This document shows, one piece after another, positions 25,307 through 33,253 of a stretch of 64,000 nucleotides of DNA (its first letter is position 1; each line of letters opens with the position of its first letter). Origin of the DNA: Pseudomonadota bacterium (GTDB lineage: Bacteria > Cyanobacteriota > Vampirovibrionia > Obscuribacterales > Obscuribacteraceae); the NCBI GenBank assembly GCA_021325555.1, contig JAJPGY010000023.1, positions 1-64,000 on the forward strand, in the 5' to 3' direction. Position numbers and translations under genes: made by a program. Below the pieces are notes generated by a model. It was not told where the DNA came from. It did no database searches and saw only the letters and a program-made list of their open reading frames with translations.

Positions 25307-25732
25307 GTGGGTGGAAAAATATTCTCCCTGGAAGAAGCTCGCCGGAAGCTTCCGCTTATAAGAGAGCTGCTGAGCTGTGCCGAGGATGATCTCAAGCCGT
25401 TCCGGGAGGCCCTCGGTCCGGCCAACCACCGTTACGACGAGCTGGACAGGGTTGCCGGGGAAGGGCGTGCAGGCGAGCAGGCCGCCGAAGGGCTGTCCGG
25501 GGCGCAGCGTGATTACCTCGAGCGCTTGAATTACTGGGTGGAGCGGGTGAACGAGGCGGGAGTCATCCTGCGAGACCTGCACAGCGGGCTGATCGACTTC
25601 CCCAGCCGGGAGGGGGGGCTGTCGTTTTTCCTGTGCTGGAGGATGGGGGAGCCGGACATCGAACACTGGCATCTGGTCGGCGACGGCTATGCCGGACGAA
25701 AACCGCTTGGCGCCCTGGTGGAGTTCCTGTGA
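25307..25732 (+). CDS. DUF2203 family protein
   Basis: This soluble protein of about 141 aa matches DUF2203: it opens with GGKIFSLEEARRKLPLIREL, has a long helix, then the conserved VNEAGVILRDLHSGLIDFPS, FFLCWRMGEPDIEHWH and GYAGRKPL. The function is unknown. GTG 25307 places the start directly at the domain edge, with GAGGGGG just upstream. An ATG at 25220, close to a possible -10 (TATATT, 25197), would add 29 Arg/Trp-rich residues. Which start is used cannot be decided from the sequence. It stands alone between the cyclase gene and the ompH pair. Confidence 0.8.
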   Translation: MGGKIFSLEEARRKLPLIRELLSCAEDDLKPFREALGPANHRYDELDRVAGEGRAGEQAAEGLSGAQRDYLERLNYWVERVNEAGVILRDLHSGLIDFPSREGGLSFFLCWRMGEPDIEHWHLVGDGYAGRKPLGALVEFL

Positions 25733-25833
25733 GCAGGCTGTGCCCGAAGCCATTTTGTAAAGTAATCGTAAAAATGCGGTCCGATTCTCCAGTCGCTGTT
25801 TGGGGCGTCATAAATTTTGGTTTACTGAGCATG

Positions 25834-25839
25834 TATAAT
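25834..25839 (+). promoter_or_regulatory. Candidate -10 box for the ompH pair
   Basis: A consensus TATAAT lies 41 bp before the first ompH start, inside a locally A/T-rich patch that contrasts with the surrounding G+C-rich DNA. No strong -35 hexamer is seen at the ideal distance (TAAATT at 25811-25816 is the nearest). Confidence 0.5.
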
Positions 25840-25880
25840 TGCGAGCCTGTACCGTATATGAGTGTGAGAAGCGGCTGGAG

Positions 25881-26462
25881 ATGATGAAAGTTAAGCCCAT
25901 GACAAGCTTGAGCGCCATCGCGGTTGTCGCCGCCCTGGCCGCATCGGGCCCAGCTCTTGCGCAAAAGACGGCGCAGCCGACCTCGGTGAAGATCGGCTAC
26001 TTCAACCTGGCGCTCGTCAAAGCGTCCTATCCGGAAGCAGCCGGGTCCGAGCTTTTGAGGACTCAGGCGGAAGGCCAGTTGCGCAGGGATGTCGAGGAAG
26101 GAAACAAGCGTCTGCAAAAGGCGCAGGAAGAGAAGAAGCCAAAAGAAGAGCTCGAAAAAATTGCTCGGGACTTGCAGACGGAGATAAACGCGAAACAGCA
26201 GGCGCTGGTTCAGCTGGTTCAGACGCAAACAGCGATTGCCAACCAGAACATCGCCCAGGCCGTCAACGCGGTCGCGAAAGACAAGAGTCTTGACCTGGTC
26301 GTAGATGGAGCTGGTGTTTACGCCGGCGGTGACAAGATTGTCAACAACGGCATCGACATCACCGAAGACGTGGTCAAGAAGCTGGCGCCGCAGGCGGGTC
26401 GTCCTGCCGGTGGCGCTACCCGTGGTGGCGGAGCCCCGGCTCCGGCAGGTGGTGGTAAATAG
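25881..26462 (+). CDS. OmpH/Skp-family periplasmic chaperone, copy 1
   Basis: This 193-aa exported protein starts with a signal peptide (SLSAIAVVAALAASGPALAQ). The OmpH/Skp core begins at SVKIGYFNLALVKASYPEAA, continues into a long coiled coil (RLQKAQEEKKPKEELEKIAR), and ends with LDLVVDGAGVYAGGDKIVNN and DITEDVVKKL, as in Skp. A Gly/Pro/Ala tail follows. Skp chaperones unfolded outer-membrane proteins, so this supports an outer membrane. ATG 25881 or 25884 is possible, with GGAG abutting. A close paralogue follows 97 bp later and a large envelope protein after that. Confidence 0.9.
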   Translation: MMKVKPMTSLSAIAVVAALAASGPALAQKTAQPTSVKIGYFNLALVKASYPEAAGSELLRTQAEGQLRRDVEEGNKRLQKAQEEKKPKEELEKIARDLQTEINAKQQALVQLVQTQTAIANQNIAQAVNAVAKDKSLDLVVDGAGVYAGGDKIVNNGIDITEDVVKKLAPQAGRPAGGATRGGGAPAPAGGGK

Positions 26463-26559
26463 ATACAGGTGGTGAGGATAAGGGGAGCGGTTTGTGCGCG
26501 ATCCATTCGTAAGTGCTGCTTTCCGGTTTGTAGACGGTGAACACAGGAGAGAAAATTAG

Positions 26560-27141
26560 GTGGTTACAATGAAACTAAGAAACATCGCTGCTGCGTGTGC
26601 AGCATTTTCGCTCGTGCTGGCTGGCGCTTCGTCGCCCGTTTTTGCGCAAAAATCTGCATCCCCGGTCTCGCTTAAAGTCGGTTATTTCAACCTGGCTCTC
26701 GTGAAGGCCTCCTATCCGGAAGCAGCCGGCGCTGAAACGCTGAGAACGCAAGCTGAAAACGAGCTGCGTGAGTTCGTCAGAAGGGGCAACGAGTCGCTTC
26801 AGAAGGCTCAAGAAGAGAAGAAGCCGAAGGAAGAGCTTGACAAGATGGCAAGAGACCTTCAGCTTCAGATCAACGCTCAGCAGCAAGCGCTGATCCAGCT
26901 CGTGCAGACGCAGAATGCCATCGCCACCCAGAACATCGCCCAGGTGGTGAACGCGGTCGCCAAGGAGAAGAACCTCGACCTGGTGATCGACGGGGCTGGT
27001 GTCTACGCTGGTGGAGACAAGATCGTCAACAACGGGGTGGATATCACCGAAGACATTGTCAAGAAGGTCTCGCCGTCGGAAAGATTGCGCGCTGGTGGCA
27101 CTGCCCCCACCGGTGGTGCGGCAGCTCCTGCCAAGAAGTAG
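26560..27141 (+). CDS. OmpH/Skp-family periplasmic chaperone, copy 2
   Basis: This 193-aa protein is a tandem paralogue of the preceding gene. Short identical stretches include FNLALVKASYPEAAG, LQKAQEEKKPKEEL and DGAGVYAGGDKIVNNG. The signal peptide is AAACAAFSLVLAGASSPVFA. The coiled coil and the terminal DITEDIVKKV element are intact, so both copies look functional. GTG 26560 has AGGAGA nine bases upstream; ATG 26569, with AGGTGG five bases upstream, is an equally good choice. The downstream gene encodes a candidate outer-membrane client. Confidence 0.9.
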   Translation: MVTMKLRNIAAACAAFSLVLAGASSPVFAQKSASPVSLKVGYFNLALVKASYPEAAGAETLRTQAENELREFVRRGNESLQKAQEEKKPKEELDKMARDLQLQINAQQQALIQLVQTQNAIATQNIAQVVNAVAKEKNLDLVIDGAGVYAGGDKIVNNGVDITEDIVKKVSPSERLRAGGTAPTGGAAAPAKK

Positions 27142-27260
27142 CCGCATAAGGCAATCGCTCTTGCCAGCGAGTGCTTTTGAGAGTATTCTTCATTGAAGAA
27201 AGCTCTCTCAAGACCCGTTTGCAACTGGCTCTCCAGACAAGGCTAGATTTGGAAGTACTG

Positions 27261-29324
27261 ATGAAGTCGGCAAAGGAAGAACGGGTCATGCCGTCCGCTC
27301 CCAAACCGCTTTCCAACAGCCTGACTCCGGGGAGCCGGTTGCTTTCTTTGGTGATAAGCCTGGCCGTTGGATTGAGCGCGCTGACTACCGCCGGCGCGCC
27401 GGCTCTGGCTCAAGGCCAAGCGCCACCGAGCAGCACCATTTTGCCTACCGACGTGGTGCCACTGCCGGCGGCGCAGGAGCGGACGTCCTTCGGGGAGAAC
27501 CTGCAGTTGCGCGTGCTGCAACGGTTGCCCGCTCCCTTCTACTTTACCTGCACCTACGAGCAATCAGTTCGTTATGAGACGAACGTCTTCCAGTTTCCGA
27601 CCAAGCGGGTGCTGCTCAGGGAGATAACCACGCCCGGGCAGTTTCGTACTGCCAACGCCTTCCAGCAAGCCCAGATCCTGCGGACGCTGAACGAGGCGAG
27701 CGCGCACGATGTGGTGATGCGTATTCTGCCCAACATAACGTGGGGCTGGCAGGTGAAACCGCGCACGAACATATACGGCAACTTCTTCATGATTCGCGAC
27801 CAGCTCTCCCACTGGACGCAGCTCAACACGATCATCTACTCGCTGTCGTATGGTGCCCAGCAGAACATCCCGGTGACGCGTCGCGGCAACCTCCAGCTCG
27901 ACATGCAGTTCCGCACCCTGTGGCAGCTGCACCAGAAAGAGGTGTTTGACTTCCTGCCCGGCGCCACCTTCTCGTACATCCTGACGCCGCGTGCTGTCTT
28001 GTACGCCAACTCGCTGTGCCAGTTCCGGGGCCGTGGAGAATACCATTCCCCGAACCGGGAGATCGATCCCTTCTATACCTGGGGCGGCTATTACACGAGG
28101 GGCGGCTGGTCGTTTTCCGCCAGCACCACCTTCGTGCAGAACTTCCGGCAGCCGTTCCGTCATAATGCTCTGATCCCGATCAACAGCTACTCTTTCATCT
28201 CCGACTACGAAATCGCTCGCCGGGTTATAAGACAGCTGCCCGGTCTGCAGGTTTTCGCTCGCGCGGAGCCAATCTGGAACTTCCACACGCGCTACAAGCC
28301 CGGTCTGACCGGCATGGACTTCCGTATGTATTTCGGCGGCCGCTTCCAGTTTGGCAAGCCGGCACTGACCGCCGCCCTGCAGCAGATAAGACAGCAGCTC
28401 GAGGAGCAGGAGAACGTGCCGCCCAGTCAGCCGAAACCGCCGGGCGAGGCCAAGCCGTCCGCCTTTATCATGCCTTACCAGGTGGTTGCCGACAGCCCGC
28501 AGCCCATTCATGGATATCTGCCCGGGCCGGCCGCGGCGGAGGCGCCGGAGGCGGACAGCATGGCCAGCCTGCCTGCCCCCGACAGGGGCGCTGCGCTTGC
28601 CTCCGCCTCGTCGGTGGCGGAGACCGCTCCATCGCCTGCGCCGCCGGAGGTCGATCAGGCACTGCCGGCGGTATCGACCACCGCGGCCGCGCAGCAAGCC
28701 CCGTCCGCGGCGGCGGCTGAAACTCCTGTTCCCGCGGTGGAGCCGGCTGCTGCTCCGTCACCGGCCAGGGCGGAGGAGCCTTATAAGGAAGTCGTGGAGA
28801 CCGCCGCCCCCCCGCCGCCCGAAATCAAGCCGCTTCTGGCCAATGCCGCTCCCGAGCTGCCGCCGCTCGCCACGCCTGCTCCCGAGATCAAGGAATCGTT
28901 GCCGGAGCCGCAGGCGGTCGCCGACGACACGAAGATGATTGTCGTGCTTCCGCCGTCCAGCCCCGCGCCGGTCAATGATCAGAATGCTGCTGCCGGTGAC
29001 CGGCGATCGATCGCCTCCAGGGTCGAGGCTGCCTCCGCGGAGCCCCGTGACGGCGCCGCCGCTAAGCATGCGGTGGCGGCAAAGGCAGGCCGCGATCGCG
29101 CCTCCGGCAAACACAGGAAGAAGCGCCGCGACAGGAAGGAGCCGGTGAGCCAGGGTAGCGCCAACGACGGCGCCAGGACGCCGGAGGCTTCCAGGGCGAA
29201 CAAGGACATTCAAATGGTGATCGTGCCGCCTCTGCCGGCGATCAAGGTCGACTGCCGGGACAACCCGTTCGTTAACTCCGGCGTCGATCTGAAGCCGCCG
29301 GTGCTTCTCAACACGATCAGGTAG
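27261..29324 (+). CDS. Predicted outer-membrane/envelope protein with Pro/Ala-rich tail
   Basis: This protein of about 687 aa has a signal-like hydrophobic segment near residues 30-50 (LLSLVISLAVGLSALTTAGA). Residues about 90-390 are rich in aromatic and alternating beta-strand patterns (YTWGGYYTRGGWSFSASTTF, NIYGNFFMIRD), consistent with a beta-barrel. After residue 390 it becomes a long Pro/Ala/Glu-rich low-complexity tail, with a basic patch (KHRKKRRDRKE) near the C-terminus. The combination suggests a barrel whose tail might reach the cell wall. ATG 27261 (GGAAG six bases upstream) or ATG 27288 may be used. It follows the ompH pair, which fits a client-chaperone arrangement. No specific family is recognised. 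Confidence 0.65.
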   Translation: MKSAKEERVMPSAPKPLSNSLTPGSRLLSLVISLAVGLSALTTAGAPALAQGQAPPSSTILPTDVVPLPAAQERTSFGENLQLRVLQRLPAPFYFTCTYEQSVRYETNVFQFPTKRVLLREITTPGQFRTANAFQQAQILRTLNEASAHDVVMRILPNITWGWQVKPRTNIYGNFFMIRDQLSHWTQLNTIIYSLSYGAQQNIPVTRRGNLQLDMQFRTLWQLHQKEVFDFLPGATFSYILTPRAVLYANSLCQFRGRGEYHSPNREIDPFYTWGGYYTRGGWSFSASTTFVQNFRQPFRHNALIPINSYSFISDYEIARRVIRQLPGLQVFARAEPIWNFHTRYKPGLTGMDFRMYFGGRFQFGKPALTAALQQIRQQLEEQENVPPSQPKPPGEAKPSAFIMPYQVVADSPQPIHGYLPGPAAAEAPEADSMASLPAPDRGAALASASSVAETAPSPAPPEVDQALPAVSTTAAAQQAPSAAAAETPVPAVEPAAAPSPARAEEPYKEVVETAAPPPPEIKPLLANAAPELPPLATPAPEIKESLPEPQAVADDTKMIVVLPPSSPAPVNDQNAAAGDRRSIASRVEAASAEPRDGAAAKHAVAAKAGRDRASGKHRKKRRDRKEPVSQGSANDGARTPEASRANKDIQMVIVPPLPAIKVDCRDNPFVNSGVDLKPPVLLNTIR

Positions 29325-29335
29325 GCTAACCTACC
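29320..29335. terminator. Palindrome spanning two convergent stop codons
   Basis: GGTAGGCTAACCTACC is a perfect 6-bp stem with a CTAA loop. It contains the TAG stop of the envelope-protein gene (29322-29324) and that of the convergent gene (29326-29328 read on the minus strand). With no T-run it is at best a weak bidirectional terminator. Confidence 0.35.
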
Positions 29336-30531
29336 GGTCTGAAGACCCTGACGGCGGCGCCGTCAGGCTGGACCTGGTTCTGGATGTGATCGCTTGCTTC
29401 CTTGCCGCCCGGCTCTTCTATGGCTATGTGACCGTCGCCGCCGTTCCAGCTGGCCGGCCCGTAGACGACTATGTCGCCGGGCTTGCGGTCGGCGAAGCTG
29501 ATCTCCTGGAAGCGGTGATCCTTGGCCAGGACATCGGCGGCCTGGTAAGCATAATCCTGACGCCCGATGCCCAGCCCGGCGGCATCGAGCGTGTCCTCGA
29601 CGCCCTTCAGGCAGAGCCCGACCGTGCCTTCAGCCCCGCCCACCTTCAACGCCTCCTGGGCGAGCCTGGCTGCTTCCGGCCCGCTGGGCGCGTCGTTGCC
29701 GCTGGGCGGCGGAACGCTGGGCCAGTCTGAAATGCCGTTTGCGGCCGGGCTGCCGCCGCTGGCGCCGCCGGCGTCACCGCCGTAGTTGCCGCCTCCGGAG
29801 GAGCCGGCGCTGCCGCCGGCGTCGCCGCCGTAGCTTACGCCCGTGGGCGAGCCGCCGGCGCTGCCGCCGCTGCTGCCCGTGTCGACCGGCTGCGACGGCT
29901 GCGGGGGCGGGGCGGGATTATCCACCGGCGCGGGAGCGACCGGCGCCGGCTCAAGGGGAACCACCGGTGGCGGCAGGTCCGGCTCTTTGTTGAGCATGTC
30001 CAGCCAATCTTGAGGGATCGGGGTTCCGGGTTTGTGGTCGGCCTTGAAGTAGTTGATCAGGTCCTTGATCGTCGCCTTCTGGAGCTGGTCGGCAAGCTTT
30101 TTGGCGTCGGTCTCGCTTTTGTTGCTCGACTGGACCTCGATGCTGACGGAGCCGTCGCGGCTGGGGGTTGCTTTCGGGTTGGGCGTCAGCTTGCCGTCGG
30201 CCCCCAGAAAGTAATCCGGCCGCCGGCCGCTGCCGGCGTCCTGGGCCGGGCTGGTGAAGCTTATCCGGGAGGCGTTGTGAAGCAGCGACTGGATCTGGGG
30301 GGCCGTCATCGGCGGCGCTTCTGTCCCGGAGGCGGCGGCGAGCTGCTGGGGATGCGGATAGAGGTCGGCCGTGTTGAAGTGCAGGCTCTCGGGAGGCCGG
30401 GCATGGGCCGCCCTGCCGGGCTGGCTGGGCATGTGGTCCCAGGCCTGCCGGGACAGATGGGAGGAGCCGGCTTCAGGGGCGTGAAACGGGCGGAAGCTTT
30501 CAAATGTGGCTGCAGCAGAATTGCCGGACAT
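29326..30531 (-). CDS. Putative NlpC/P60- or CHAP-like cell-wall hydrolase with low-complexity linker
   Basis: This 401-aa protein has no clear signal peptide; the N-terminal 80 residues are polar. Residues about 85-185 form a charged helical region, residues about 190-285 a Pro- then Gly/Ser-rich linker (GGSAGSSGGGNYGGDAGG repeats), and the last 110 residues a compact domain. In that domain, GTVGLCLKGVEDTLDAAG supplies a cysteine at the start of a helix, KPGDIVVYGP is the typical strand before the His, and DGHIAIEE supplies the His. This Cys-His arrangement resembles NlpC/P60 and CHAP peptidoglycan hydrolases. ATG 30531 has AGAAGG six bases upstream. Assignment to a subfamily is uncertain. 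Confidence 0.65.
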   Translation of the reverse strand: MSGNSAAATFESFRPFHAPEAGSSHLSRQAWDHMPSQPGRAAHARPPESLHFNTADLYPHPQQLAAASGTEAPPMTAPQIQSLLHNASRISFTSPAQDAGSGRRPDYFLGADGKLTPNPKATPSRDGSVSIEVQSSNKSETDAKKLADQLQKATIKDLINYFKADHKPGTPIPQDWLDMLNKEPDLPPPVVPLEPAPVAPAPVDNPAPPPQPSQPVDTGSSGGSAGGSPTGVSYGGDAGGSAGSSGGGNYGGDAGGASGGSPAANGISDWPSVPPPSGNDAPSGPEAARLAQEALKVGGAEGTVGLCLKGVEDTLDAAGLGIGRQDYAYQAADVLAKDHRFQEISFADRKPGDIVVYGPASWNGGDGHIAIEEPGGKEASDHIQNQVQPDGAAVRVFRPVG

Positions 30532-30710
30532 CAGCACACCCTTCTCGCCCGGCGCCAGGATCGGCTGGACCCGCGTCGGCGCCGGAGCTTGGATTGGTTA
30601 GTAAGGGACTACAGAGAGGGATAGGTGAAAGGGAATAGGGACGCTGCCAATATAACAAGCAGCCGGGCAGCGGTCTATACGCGAAACCGTGTATGGATGG
30701 CGGGAACCGC

Positions 30711-30833
30711 CTAGAATTCGGCGATCAAGCCGAAGCAGGCGATCAAGACGATAAAAGCGAAATACAAGACGAAGAACCAGGCCCAGCGCCCGATTATCTG
30801 CAGCTCGCTAAACTTCTCTTCCTTTGCAGCCAT
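30711..30833 (-). CDS. 40-aa single-span membrane microprotein
   Basis: A short reading frame begins at ATG 30833 with an AAGG ribosome site. It encodes a polar, lysine-rich start (MAAKEEKFSELQIIGR) followed by one membrane helix (WAWFFVLYFAFIVLIACFGL) and ends AEF. It is the last gene in the same direction as the respiratory cluster, 85 bp after the MvhD-like gene and beyond a GC palindrome. Small single-span subunits are common in oxidase and quinol-oxidase complexes, so it may be an accessory subunit. No family match is claimed. Confidence 0.6.
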   Translation of the reverse strand: MAAKEEKFSELQIIGRWAWFFVLYFAFIVLIACFGLIAEF

Positions 30834-30898
30834 TACAACCTTGTTCTCCCGAGCGTGGACTCAACTGGCCTTGTGACTAAAAAATCCTTCGGCGATAC

Positions 30899-30918
30899 GG
30901 GCGGGGCATGCCCCGCCC
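30899..30918. repeat. REP-like 20-bp perfect palindrome
   Basis: GGGCGGGGCATGCCCCGCCC is fully self-complementary. Read on the minus strand it follows the TAG stop of the MvhD-like gene without a gap, and a run of six T occurs 17 nt later. It could act as an attenuator before the 40-aa gene. Its left edge (GTAGGGGCG) matches the palindrome at 15694. Confidence 0.55.
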
Positions 30919-31389
30919 CTACGGGCTTTCGGCGGCGGGGGGCTTCTCGCCGGCTGCCGGTTTGGGCGCCGGCTTGGGAGCAGCCGTCTCGGCGGGGCCG
31001 AGCTGTTGCAGCTGGGCTACGAACTCCCCGGCTCTCGAAAGAAAACGGGCCACCTGCGGCTTGGCCAACCAGAAGCCCACCACCCGGCGGCGGTCGACGG
31101 TCTTTTTCAGGCCCGGCGGGCGCTCGCCCAGTATCCGATCGCGGATCATCTTATTGCCTTCGCGATAGTAGCAGTCGCCTATCTGGCAGCCGCAGATAAT
31201 CACGCCGGAGGCCCCGGCCTTGAGCGCGGCTTCGACCATGAGCGGCTGGATCATGCCGCTGCACGGAAACTTGACCACGGACACGCCCGGCATCTCCTTC
31301 AAGCACCCGTTCTCATCGATGCGGTCTTGGAGATCTACCGAGCGCTCGCAGACCAGCGTGATTACCTTTCCGTTGTTTGCGTCAGCCAT
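30919..31389 (-). CDS. MvhD/FrhD-like iron-sulfur protein (hydrogenase iron-sulfur subunit family)
   Basis: This 156-aa protein resembles the MvhD/FrhD/VhuD family, the small [2Fe-2S] proteins that pass electrons between hydrogenase and heterodisulfide reductase. Conserved pieces are KFPCSGMIQP and GASGVIICGCQIGDCYYREGN (Cys43, 67, 69, 73). The usual N-terminal Cys-x-x-Cys is reduced to Cys14 (LVCERS) plus Cys29, so cluster ligation may differ. A Pro/Ala/Lys tail of about 30 residues ends the protein. ATG 31389 has GGAGG eight bases upstream. It directly follows the cytochrome b-ferredoxin gene (32-bp gap), so it is a likely electron partner of that ferredoxin domain. No HdrA or hydrogenase genes are present. 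Confidence 0.8.
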   Translation of the reverse strand: MADANNGKVITLVCERSVDLQDRIDENGCLKEMPGVSVVKFPCSGMIQPLMVEAALKAGASGVIICGCQIGDCYYREGNKMIRDRILGERPPGLKKTVDRRRVVGFWLAKPQVARFLSRAGEFVAQLQQLGPAETAAPKPAPKPAAGEKPPAAESP

Positions 31390-31421
31390 TTTGCGAGCCT
31401 CCAAGCTCGTAAGGTCGGATT

Positions 31422-32558
31422 CTAGCCCTGAGCCAGTGATTTGATTTGCGCGGTGATGTCGCTGTCCAGCATATTGGGCAGGTCGATGGCGTCGAAGGCG
31501 CAGGCCCCCACGCAAACCCCGCAGGCGGAGCAGCGATAGGGCTTGACCACCGCCAGAAGCTTGAAGCGGGAGGTCACCGGGGCCGGCACCATCACGATCG
31601 CCTGGTACGGGCAGTCTCTGGCGCACAGGGAGCAGCCGGTGCAGTTCTTCTCCAGCACCTCGGCCGGCTCTACCGGCTTGGTGCGCACGAAGTAGGGCAG
31701 CAAGCAGAGCACCACCGTGCCGGCGGCAAGCGCAAGCCAGTAGATGGCCGGCTGCATGAAGGTGAGCAGCCAGTACGGCCAGAGAAAGAACCAGTCGACC
31801 TCGAAGCTGGTGGGCTGGGCGTTGAGATCGGCCATCTTACCGCTCTCGATCGGGAACCATGCCACCACCAGGAGCAGCAGAGCGAAAAGGATGTAATTGA
31901 TCACCGGCGGCGGTGTCAACACCGGCCGCGTCATTCTCACGTAGTGAATCCACAGCCCGAACAGGAGCGTGAAGGAAAGCCCGATATGGATGAACAGGAA
32001 GTTCGCCATCGTGTAGTTGGTCACTTCCGTCCCGTTCAGGAACCAGGTCTTGATACCCTGCCCGACAAGCGGAATGGCATCGAGGGCGGAGCAGGTCATG
32101 CGGGTGAGCAACAAGGAGCGATCGTCCCAGACCAGATAATATCCGGTCTGCCCGATGAAGAGCACGAGGGCGAGAAGAACGACGCCGGAGAGCCATTCGA
32201 CGATGCGGTATTGCCGGTAGCGGTCCGTGAACCAGACCCTGAGCATGTGCAGGAGGATGGTCACCACCATGGCGTCGCCCGCATAGCGGTGTATGCCCCG
32301 GATGATAGCCCCGAACGGTATGTGGTTGGTTATGTAATCGACCGACGTCCAGGCGTTGATCAGCTTGTCCGAGTCGTAGGCGTTGTCGATTGTCGGGATG
32401 TAGTAGGCAAACAGGAGCAGCCCCGAAAGATAGAGGACCCACAGGTAAAACTGGGGGAGGGCGCCGTGGTAGTAAAACGGGTTGTACTTGCTGCTGACCA
32501 GAGCGTTAATTCCCTGCTCCAGTTTCAGAGTCGCTTCGTTCAATGGCTTCGTGTACAC
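31422..32558 (-). CDS. Cytochrome b fused to a 2[4Fe-4S] ferredoxin domain
   Basis: This 378-aa membrane protein joins a full cytochrome b to a C-terminal ferredoxin. Both haem-ligand pairs are present with 14-residue spacing: His90/His104 (GIHRYAGDAMVVTILLHMLR) and His191/His205 (FIHIGLSFTLLFGLWIHYVR). The Qo-loop PEWY equivalent is VDWFF near residue 254. After the last helices come two 4Fe-4S motifs, Cys306/309/312/316 (CTGCSLCARDCP) and Cys343/346/349/353 (CSACGVCVGAC). The start is GTG 32558 with AAGGGG about nine bases upstream. The fusion implies electron exchange between the quinone pool and a low-potential iron-sulfur partner, plausibly the MvhD-like protein encoded next. The direction of flow is unknown. 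Confidence 0.9.
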   Translation of the reverse strand: MYTKPLNEATLKLEQGINALVSSKYNPFYYHGALPQFYLWVLYLSGLLLFAYYIPTIDNAYDSDKLINAWTSVDYITNHIPFGAIIRGIHRYAGDAMVVTILLHMLRVWFTDRYRQYRIVEWLSGVVLLALVLFIGQTGYYLVWDDRSLLLTRMTCSALDAIPLVGQGIKTWFLNGTEVTNYTMANFLFIHIGLSFTLLFGLWIHYVRMTRPVLTPPPVINYILFALLLLVVAWFPIESGKMADLNAQPTSFEVDWFFLWPYWLLTFMQPAIYWLALAAGTVVLCLLPYFVRTKPVEPAEVLEKNCTGCSLCARDCPYQAIVMVPAPVTSRFKLLAVVKPYRCSACGVCVGACAFDAIDLPNMLDSDITAQIKSLAQG

Positions 32559-32595
32559 GTTTCGGGCACCCCTTATCAGGCAGGCAGGACTGAAT

Positions 32596-32925
32596 CTACT
32601 TCTTTGTCGGAAGCACGGTCTTCTCGGTCTCTTCGCGGCCTACGAAGTTCAAGGCGATCGCGCCGGCGATCATCGCCAGGCCGAGGAAGGAGGAGTAGAC
32701 GTAAAACGGGAAGTTCTTGTCGGTCTGTGCTGCCCGCACCATCGCCTGGATCAGTCCCTGCCCGCCGCCGTAAAGCCCGGCGAGCGCCTGCAGGGGACCG
32801 GGCGGGGTTGCCGGCAGACCGAGCTCAGCCCAGGGCATGAACAGGGCCATGAGCAGGCAGCCTGCCGCAAATACCACGGTCAGCAAGCAGAATATCTTCG
32901 CCACCGGTCCCTTATCATCAGGCAT
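32596..32925 (-). CDS. Small membrane protein of the respiratory cluster, 109 aa
   Basis: Two hydrophobic segments are visible: IFCLLTVVFAAGCLLMALFM near the N-terminus and FYVYSSFLGLAMIAGAIALN near residue 85. They are joined by a Gly/Ala-rich extracytoplasmic stretch with GLYGGGQGLIQAMVRAAQ. The N-terminus (MPDDKGPVAK) and C-terminus (VGREETEKTVLPTKK) are charged. The start overlaps the end of the upstream 108-aa gene by 8 bp, indicating translational coupling. It lies between the two cytochrome b genes and is probably a structural subunit of the complex. No family is recognised. Confidence 0.75.
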   Translation of the reverse strand: MPDDKGPVAKIFCLLTVVFAAGCLLMALFMPWAELGLPATPPGPLQALAGLYGGGQGLIQAMVRAAQTDKNFPFYVYSSFLGLAMIAGAIALNFVGREETEKTVLPTKK

Positions 32926-33244
32926 GTTTGTGAGTTTCCTCCTTGCAGCAGTCTCCGGACCGTCTTTTCTCCAGCGCGTCGTGGATGGTCTCGTAAATCT
33001 TGATCCGCTTGCGCAGTGTGCCCTTGGCGGACTCCTCGAAGTAGATCCAGTACCCCTGCAGCCCGACCAGCAAAAGCGTCAGCACGAGCGCACCGGCAAG
33101 CAAAAGCCAGTGGCCGAGCGTCTGCGCCTCGACCACCTGCCGCCAGCCGGCGAAAAACCAGGAAAGCGAGATGACGGAGGCGGCGAAGATGGAGACCTTG
33201 ACCGTCCAGTGAATTCTCGGCTTGTAGGTGCACGACTCTGCCAT
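32918..33244 (-). CDS. Small membrane protein of the respiratory cluster, 108 aa
   Basis: Two membrane helices are visible (VSIFAASVISLSWFFAGW and LGHWLLLAGALVLTLLLVGL), then a basic cytoplasmic region with a probable amphipathic helix (GTLRKRIKIYETIHDALEKR) and a C-terminal CCKEETHKHA that contains two Cys and two His. That tail could bind a metal, but this is speculation. It starts 9 bp after the upstream cytochrome b gene and overlaps the next gene by 8 bp. The topology suggests an accessory subunit of the cytochrome b complex. No family is recognised. Confidence 0.75.
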   Translation of the reverse strand: MAESCTYKPRIHWTVKVSIFAASVISLSWFFAGWRQVVEAQTLGHWLLLAGALVLTLLLVGLQGYWIYFEESAKGTLRKRIKIYETIHDALEKRRSGDCCKEETHKHA

Positions 33245-33253
33245 CGGCCGCTC

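Noticed and set aside
31446..32840. Plus-strand open frame opposite the cytochrome b-ferredoxin gene
   Set aside because: It is antisense to perfect haem and Fe-S motifs and shows the same His/Gln/Asp-rich mirror composition.
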